From positions 1-9,128 of the forward strand of contig DOKO01000304.1 in assembly GCA_003510825.1 (NCBI GenBank): 9,128 nt of DNA, given 5' to 3'. Numbering within the stretch: position 1 is the stretch's first letter; the number at the start of each line of letters is the position of its first letter. The DNA is from Stenotrophomonas sp. GTDB lineage: Bacteria > Pseudomonadota > Gammaproteobacteria > Xanthomonadales > Xanthomonadaceae. The notes beneath the pieces were generated by a model that searched no databases, was not told the origin of the DNA, and saw nothing but the letters and a program-made list of their open reading frames with translations. Below, piece after piece: positions 6,657 through 9,128 of the stretch. The position numbers and the translations under genes were made by a program.

Positions 6657-7601
6657 TCAGGCCGCCATCGCCACCTTGCGCAGGCGGTCCAGCACGAAGT
6701 CGGCCAGCTCGTGCGGCGAGTACTTGGCCACGAAGGCGTTGGCGCCCACGCGTTCCACCATCGCATTGTTGAATACGCCGGACAGGGAGGTGTGCAGCAG
6801 CACATACAGCCCGGACAGGCCGGCGTGGCGCCGGATTTCCGTCGTCAGCGTATACCCGTCCATGGCCGGCATCTCGATGTCCGAGATCACCATGGCGTAG
6901 CGGTCGGCCGGGTTTTCGCCCGAAGCGTGGATCTGCAGCAGGTGGTCCAGCGCCTGTTTGCCATCGGAGAGCAGGGTGGCGCCCACCCCCAGCTGGTCCA
7001 GCACGCTGCGGATCTGCTGGCGGGCCACGCGCGAATCGTCCACCACCAGCACCTGCAGCTGCGGGGCGTCGGCCGGCATGGCCATGGTCGGGTCCAGCAC
7101 CGCTTCGCCACGGATCTGGGCGATGTCGGCCAGCACGCTTTCCACGTCGATCACCTGGATCAGCTCGCCCTGGAAGCGGGTTACCGCGGTCAGGTAGCTC
7201 GATTCGGCGCCCAGCTCCGGCGGCGGGTGGATGTCCTCCACCGCGATGTTGACGATGCGCTCGACCCCGCTCACCAGGAAGCCCTGGATCGAGCGGTTGA
7301 ACTCGGTCACCACCAGGTAGCCGGGGGCGGTGTCGGCGTCCGGCTCACGCTCGGGGTGGCCGATGGCCAGGCCCAGATCCAGCACCGGCACCGAGCGGCC
7401 ACGCACGTCGGCCACGCCGGCGAACTGGCCGGGCAGGCCGGGTACCTGGAACAGCTCCGGGCGGCGCAGGACTTCCTGCACCTTGAAGACGTTGACGCCA
7501 AAAAGCTGACGTCCGCCGAGACGGAACAGCAGCAGCGCCAGGCGATTGTGGCCGGCCAGTCGGGTCCGCTGGTCGATCCGGTTGAGCAGGTCATGGGACA
7601 T
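6657..7601 (-). CDS. cheV: CheV, CheW-receiver chemotaxis adaptor
   Basis: CheV couples chemoreceptors to the CheA kinase as CheW does, and its receiver domain is phosphorylated by CheA, probably for adaptation or as a phosphate sink. The 314-residue product has a CheW-like domain at about 17-165 (LFGVNVFKVQEVL, ADVRGRSVPVLDL, RFQGELIQVIDVE). A receiver domain covers about 183-312, with the acidic pair Asp188-Asp189 in VLVVDDSRVAR, phospho-acceptor Asp241 in ISDIEMPAMDGY, Thr271 and Lys293 in FVAKYSP. All key receiver residues are present, so phosphorylation should be possible. The ATG at 7601 gives the family N-terminus LLNRIDQRTRLAGHNRLALLLF. The frame is open to 7766 but the extension only translates palindromic repeats. 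No clear Shine-Dalgarno is seen. A sigma-28-like element ends eight bases before the ATG. Confidence 0.96.
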   Translation of the reverse strand: MSHDLLNRIDQRTRLAGHNRLALLLFRLGGRQLFGVNVFKVQEVLRRPELFQVPGLPGQFAGVADVRGRSVPVLDLGLAIGHPEREPDADTAPGYLVVTEFNRSIQGFLVSGVERIVNIAVEDIHPPPELGAESSYLTAVTRFQGELIQVIDVESVLADIAQIRGEAVLDPTMAMPADAPQLQVLVVDDSRVARQQIRSVLDQLGVGATLLSDGKQALDHLLQIHASGENPADRYAMVISDIEMPAMDGYTLTTEIRRHAGLSGLYVLLHTSLSGVFNNAMVERVGANAFVAKYSPHELADFVLDRLRKVAMAA

Positions 7602-7608
7602 GGCTGCT

Positions 7609-7636
7609 GTATCGGCGTGGGGGCGGCCGAACTTGA
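7609..7636 (-). promoter_or_regulatory. Possible sigma-28 (FliA) promoter of cheV
   Basis: On the minus strand TCAAGTTC (7636-7629), 12 bases, then GCCGATAC (7616-7609). This resembles TAAAGTTT-N11-GCCGATAA: seven of eight bases match in the -10 element and six of eight in the -35, but the spacer is one base longer than optimal. Transcription would start around 7602, at or next to the cheV ATG, implying a leaderless or nearly leaderless message. FliA control of cheV genes is known in Pseudomonas. Sequence match is moderate; position is unusual. Confidence 0.5.
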
Positions 7637-7664
7637 GGGTGCTGTGTTGCCCGCGATGCCTCTT

Positions 7665-7751
7665 GTAGGGTCGACCGTCGGTCGACCGCCCGATTGGTAG
7701 GGTCGACCGTCGGTCGACCGCCCGATTGGTAGGGTCGACTGTTAGTCGACC
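7665..7751 (+). repeat. Three tandem GTAG-headed palindromes (SMAG-type REP elements)
   Basis: Three 23-base elements at 7665-7687, 7697-7719 and 7729-7751 in the same orientation. The first two are each followed by the nine-base spacer GCCCGATTG, giving an exact 32-base period. Each begins GTAG and then forms an 8-bp stem with a 3-base loop: GGTCGACC-GTC-GGTCGACC in copies 1 and 2, and GGTCGACT-GTT-AGTCGACC in copy 3. The GTAG head plus imperfect palindrome is the defining look of the SMAG repeats described in Stenotrophomonas maltophilia. They occupy the gap between the divergently transcribed cheV and flgA. Confidence 0.9.
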
Positions 7752-7770
7752 GGCATGCCATTCCAAAGCG

Positions 7771-7787
7771 GCCGACCAACGGTCGCC
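7771..7787. repeat. Possible decayed fourth palindrome
   Basis: CGACC (7773-7777), AAC loop, GGTCG (7781-7785). Read on the minus strand it is GGCGACC-GTT-GGTCGGC, resembling the stem and GTT loop of the third upstream palindrome, but it lacks the GTAG head and has a shorter stem. It may be a degraded, inverted copy or chance in GC-rich sequence. Confidence 0.35.
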
Positions 7788-7795
7788 CCCCCCCC
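7786..7795 (+). repeat. C10 homopolymer tract
   Basis: Ten consecutive C residues, 18 bases upstream of the -24 element of the flgA sigma-54 promoter. It is the longest homopolymer I see in the window. Such tracts can slip during replication; they are also a common place for sequencing error. Confidence 0.9.
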
Positions 7796-7813
7796 AGGAC
7801 GCATCCCGCCCTC

Positions 7814-7829
7814 TGGCACGCCACTTGCA
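7814..7829 (+). promoter_or_regulatory. Sigma-54 (RpoN) promoter of flgA
   Basis: TGGCACG-CCAC-TTGCA is a complete match to the sigma-54 consensus TGGCACG-N4-TTGCW. The predicted start is near 7840, giving a leader of about 25 bases that contains the flgA Shine-Dalgarno. It is the best match of the three sigma-54 promoters in the window. Confidence 0.92.
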
Positions 7830-7854
7830 CGCACCCGGCCAGGTCTTACCGAAC

Positions 7855-7860
7855 AGGAGG
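7855..7860 (+). promoter_or_regulatory. flgA ribosome binding site
   Basis: AGGAGG, a full anti-16S match, ends four bases before the ATG at 7865. The spacing is slightly short, but it fixes the flgA start. Confidence 0.85.
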
Positions 7861-7864
7861 CGCC

Positions 7865-8521
7865 ATGCGCCGGATCACATCTCTACTGGCCATCGCCCTG
7901 GCGTTTGCCTCGCCATGGGCGGCCGCCACCGACTGGCAGCCGGTCGCCAGCATCCGTACGGCCGCGCTGTCGACGCTGCCAGCCGGCGCCGAGGGCGAGG
8001 CCGTAGTGGCCGATGCAATGCGCCTGCCGCGCTGCGGGTCGGCCCTGCAGGTGCAGCCCACCGCCAACACCACGGTGGAGGTCAGCTGCCCCGATGCCGG
8101 GGGCTGGCGCCTGTTCGTACCGGTGAAGGTGCGCCGCAACCAGGCCGTGCTGGTGCTCACCCGTGGCATTGCCACTGGAGAAACCCTGGCTGCGGCCGAT
8201 ATCAGTACTGCCCAGCGTGACGCCGCGCGGATCGCCGGTGCTGTGCTGTCCGATCCCGCCGCGGCGGTCGGTCGCATTGCTCGTCGGCCCCTGCAGGCCG
8301 GAAGCCTGCTGTCGGCCAACGACCTGGTCACCGAGCGTCTCATCAAGCGAGGAGACAACGTGGCCCTGGTGTCGCGGCGCGGTTCAGTCGAGGTGCGCAT
8401 TGCCGGCCGGGCGATGGGTGATGCGGGCGAGAACGAACGTGTTTCGGTAGAGAACCTGTCCTCCCGCCGCATCGTGCAGGGGACTGTGGACGCCCATGGT
8501 GACGTAATCGTGGCGCGTTGA
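7865..8521 (+). CDS. flgA: FlgA, P-ring assembly chaperone
   Basis: FlgA is a periplasmic chaperone needed to assemble FlgI into the P-ring; flgI lies in the opposite-strand operon. The 218-residue product has a Sec signal peptide (Arg2-Arg3, hydrophobic stretch 6-18, probable cleavage near AAA/TDW at about 21). A middle region carries a cysteine pair (Cys57 and Cys75) that probably forms a disulfide. A SAF-type domain covers about 90-155 (LTRGIATGETLAAADI, GRIARRPLQAGSLLSANDL). The conserved C-terminal FlgA ending is GDNVALVSRRGSVEVRIAGR, then the segment ending NLSSRRIVQGTV. The start is fixed by AGGAGG. The gene is driven by its own sigma-54 promoter and ends 75 bases before flgM. Confidence 0.95.
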   Translation: MRRITSLLAIALAFASPWAAATDWQPVASIRTAALSTLPAGAEGEAVVADAMRLPRCGSALQVQPTANTTVEVSCPDAGGWRLFVPVKVRRNQAVLVLTRGIATGETLAAADISTAQRDAARIAGAVLSDPAAAVGRIARRPLQAGSLLSANDLVTERLIKRGDNVALVSRRGSVEVRIAGRAMGDAGENERVSVENLSSRRIVQGTVDAHGDVIVAR

Positions 8522-8539
8522 AAAAGTAAGAGATTTCCC

Positions 8540-8566
8540 TAAAGATCACGGCCCAGCGGCCGTTAT
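8540..8566 (+). promoter_or_regulatory. Sigma-28 (FliA) promoter of flgMN
   Basis: TAAAGATC (8540-8547), an 11-base spacer, then GCCGTTAT (8559-8566). This matches TAAAGTTT-N11-GCCGATAA with the exact spacing and differences at two positions in each half. The expected start is about 8573, giving a leader of about 24 bases before the flgM ATG. A FliA promoter here would make FliA transcribe its own inhibitor, the usual late feedback loop. An ACGGCC-CAGC-GGCCGT inverted repeat (8548-8563) overlaps the spacer and -10. Confidence 0.82.
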
Positions 8567-8596
8567 CCCTTGTGAACGGCAACTCCAGGACACCCC

Positions 8597-8902
8597 ATGA
8601 GCCAGAAAATCGACGGCAACCTGCAGGTCCCCCAGGCACTGCACAGCGTGACGACCCCGGCCACCAAGCCCGGCGTCAGCGGCGATGCGCCGGCGCGCCC
8701 GGTGGAGGCTGCGGACAGCCTGCGCCTGACCGGCGAGGCCACCAACCTGCAGGCGCTCGAGCGTGAGCTGAGCACCGCCCCGGCCATGGACACCCAGCGT
8801 GTCGCTGCCGTGCGCGAGTCCCTGCAGAACGGCAGCTACAAGATCAATCCGGACGCGATCGCATCGCGCATGCTTGAGCTGGACCAGCAGCTGCAGGGAT
8901 GA
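8597..8902 (+). CDS. flgM: FlgM, anti-sigma-28 factor
   Basis: FlgM binds and inhibits the flagellar sigma factor FliA in the cytoplasm. When the hook-basal body is complete it is exported through it, releasing FliA for late genes. The 101-residue product is the usual size. A disordered, Pro/Ala-rich N-terminal half (1-38) fits the export-competent region. The FliA-binding C-terminal half has DSLRLTGEA at 40-48, ALERELSTAPAMDTQRVAAV at about 53-72, and the family hallmark SLQNGSYKINPDAIASRMLE at 75-94. The ATG is preceded by AGGA at 8587-8590, six bases upstream. It overlaps flgN by four bases (ATGA) and has a sigma-28 promoter just upstream. Confidence 0.95.
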   Translation: MSQKIDGNLQVPQALHSVTTPATKPGVSGDAPARPVEAADSLRLTGEATNLQALERELSTAPAMDTQRVAAVRESLQNGSYKINPDAIASRMLELDQQLQG

Positions 8903-9128
8903 CCGCGGCGATGAGTGAACATCTTCAGCGACTTGCCCAGGCCTTGGATGTCGAGCATCAGGCCCTGGTCGAGCACGATGTGCACGCGCTGATCCGCGCG
9001 ACCGGCGCCAAGCTCGAAGCACTGCGCGCCCTGGACTCCACCCCGCCGGTGGGCGAGGCCGAGCAGCTGCAGGCGCTGGCCGAGCGCAATCGCGCCAATG
9101 GCGTGCTGCTGTCGCGCCGCCGCCGCGA
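8899..9128 (+). CDS. flgN: FlgN, chaperone for hook-filament junction proteins (N-terminal part)
   Basis: FlgN is a cytoplasmic export chaperone for FlgK and FlgL. The frame is open to the right edge, so about 76 N-terminal codons are visible. The product is predicted to be all alpha-helical: HLQRLAQALDVEHQALVEHD, then VHALIRATGAKLEALRALD, then EAEQLQALAERNRANGVLLS. This is the FlgN pattern, including the conserved late AxxNxxNGxLL-type segment. The ATG at 8899 overlaps the flgM stop as ATGA; a second in-frame ATG at 8911 (MSEHLQ) is equally plausible, and neither has a strong Shine-Dalgarno of its own. Position directly after flgM supports the call. The C-terminal substrate-binding helix lies outside the window. 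Confidence 0.88.
   Translation, partial: MTAAMSEHLQRLAQALDVEHQALVEHDVHALIRATGAKLEALRALDSTPPVGEAEQLQALAERNRANGVLLSRRRR

Noticed and set aside
6489..7700. 403-codon plus-strand open frame opposite cheV
   Set aside because: It crosses the REP doublet and the start of the SMAG array and lies antisense to a clear cheV; no motif supports it.
7665..7751. Regular 32-base repeats as a short CRISPR array
   Set aside because: The spacers are nine bases and identical, the units are GTAG-headed palindromes, and no cas genes are present; this is a REP-type array.
7602..7766. Upstream extension of the cheV frame
   Set aside because: The added residues are translated palindromic repeats (repeating Val-Asp-Pro/Arg-Ser-Thr patterns); CheV proteins begin at the ATG at 7601.
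8546..9022. 158-codon minus-strand open frame opposite flgM and flgN
   Set aside because: Antisense to two well-supported genes, no Shine-Dalgarno and no recognisable domain.
1..9128. A previously undescribed gene system in the window
   Set aside because: Every substantial open frame not antisense to another is a recognisable flagellar or chemotaxis gene in a conserved order; no unexplained coding space above 300 bases remains.

Overview
This is a GC-rich, gene-dense flagellar locus, most likely from Stenotrophomonas (Xanthomonadaceae). Three things point there: the protein sequences and gene order (flgMN and flgA on one strand, cheV-flgBCDEFGHIJ on the other); three GTAG-headed palindromes of the type described in S. 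maltophilia as SMAG repeats; and a second REP-like palindrome family. The genus call is inference from pattern memory. No tRNA, rRNA, CRISPR, insertion sequence or prophage is visible, and no intergenic gap exceeds 300 bases.

Layout. From 197 leftwards off the window edge runs flgJ (5' part only). From 6496 down to 199 on the minus strand lie flgB, flgC, flgD, flgE, flgF, flgG, flgH and flgI: proximal rod, hook cap, hook, distal rod, L-ring lipoprotein and P-ring, in roughly the order of assembly. Upstream of flgB, also on the minus strand, is cheV (6657-7601), a CheW-receiver chemotaxis adaptor. On the plus strand lie flgA (7865-8521, P-ring chaperone), flgM (8597-8902, anti-sigma-28) and the start of flgN (8899 to the edge, export chaperone).

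Regulation is the most informative part. Three near-identical sigma-54 (RpoN) promoters of the form TGGCAC-R-N4-TTGCA sit upstream of flgA (7814-7829), flgB (6530-6545) and flgG (2902-2917). They split the rod/hook/ring genes into flgA, flgBCDEF and flgGHIJ(...) transcription units. flgMN has a well-spaced sigma-28 (FliA) promoter (8540-8566). A weaker sigma-28-like element directly abuts the cheV start codon. This fits the RpoN/FleQ-then-FliA hierarchy known for polar flagella of gamma-proteobacteria.

The two wider intergenic gaps carry palindromic repeats. Three tandem 32-bp units lie between cheV and flgA, with compensatory stem changes in the third copy. A head-to-head pair of a different palindrome lies between cheV and the flgB promoter. 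A C10 run lies just upstream of the flgA promoter. I found no undescribed system here: the genes are a conventional flagellar set, and the points worth a second look are regulatory and repeat-related.
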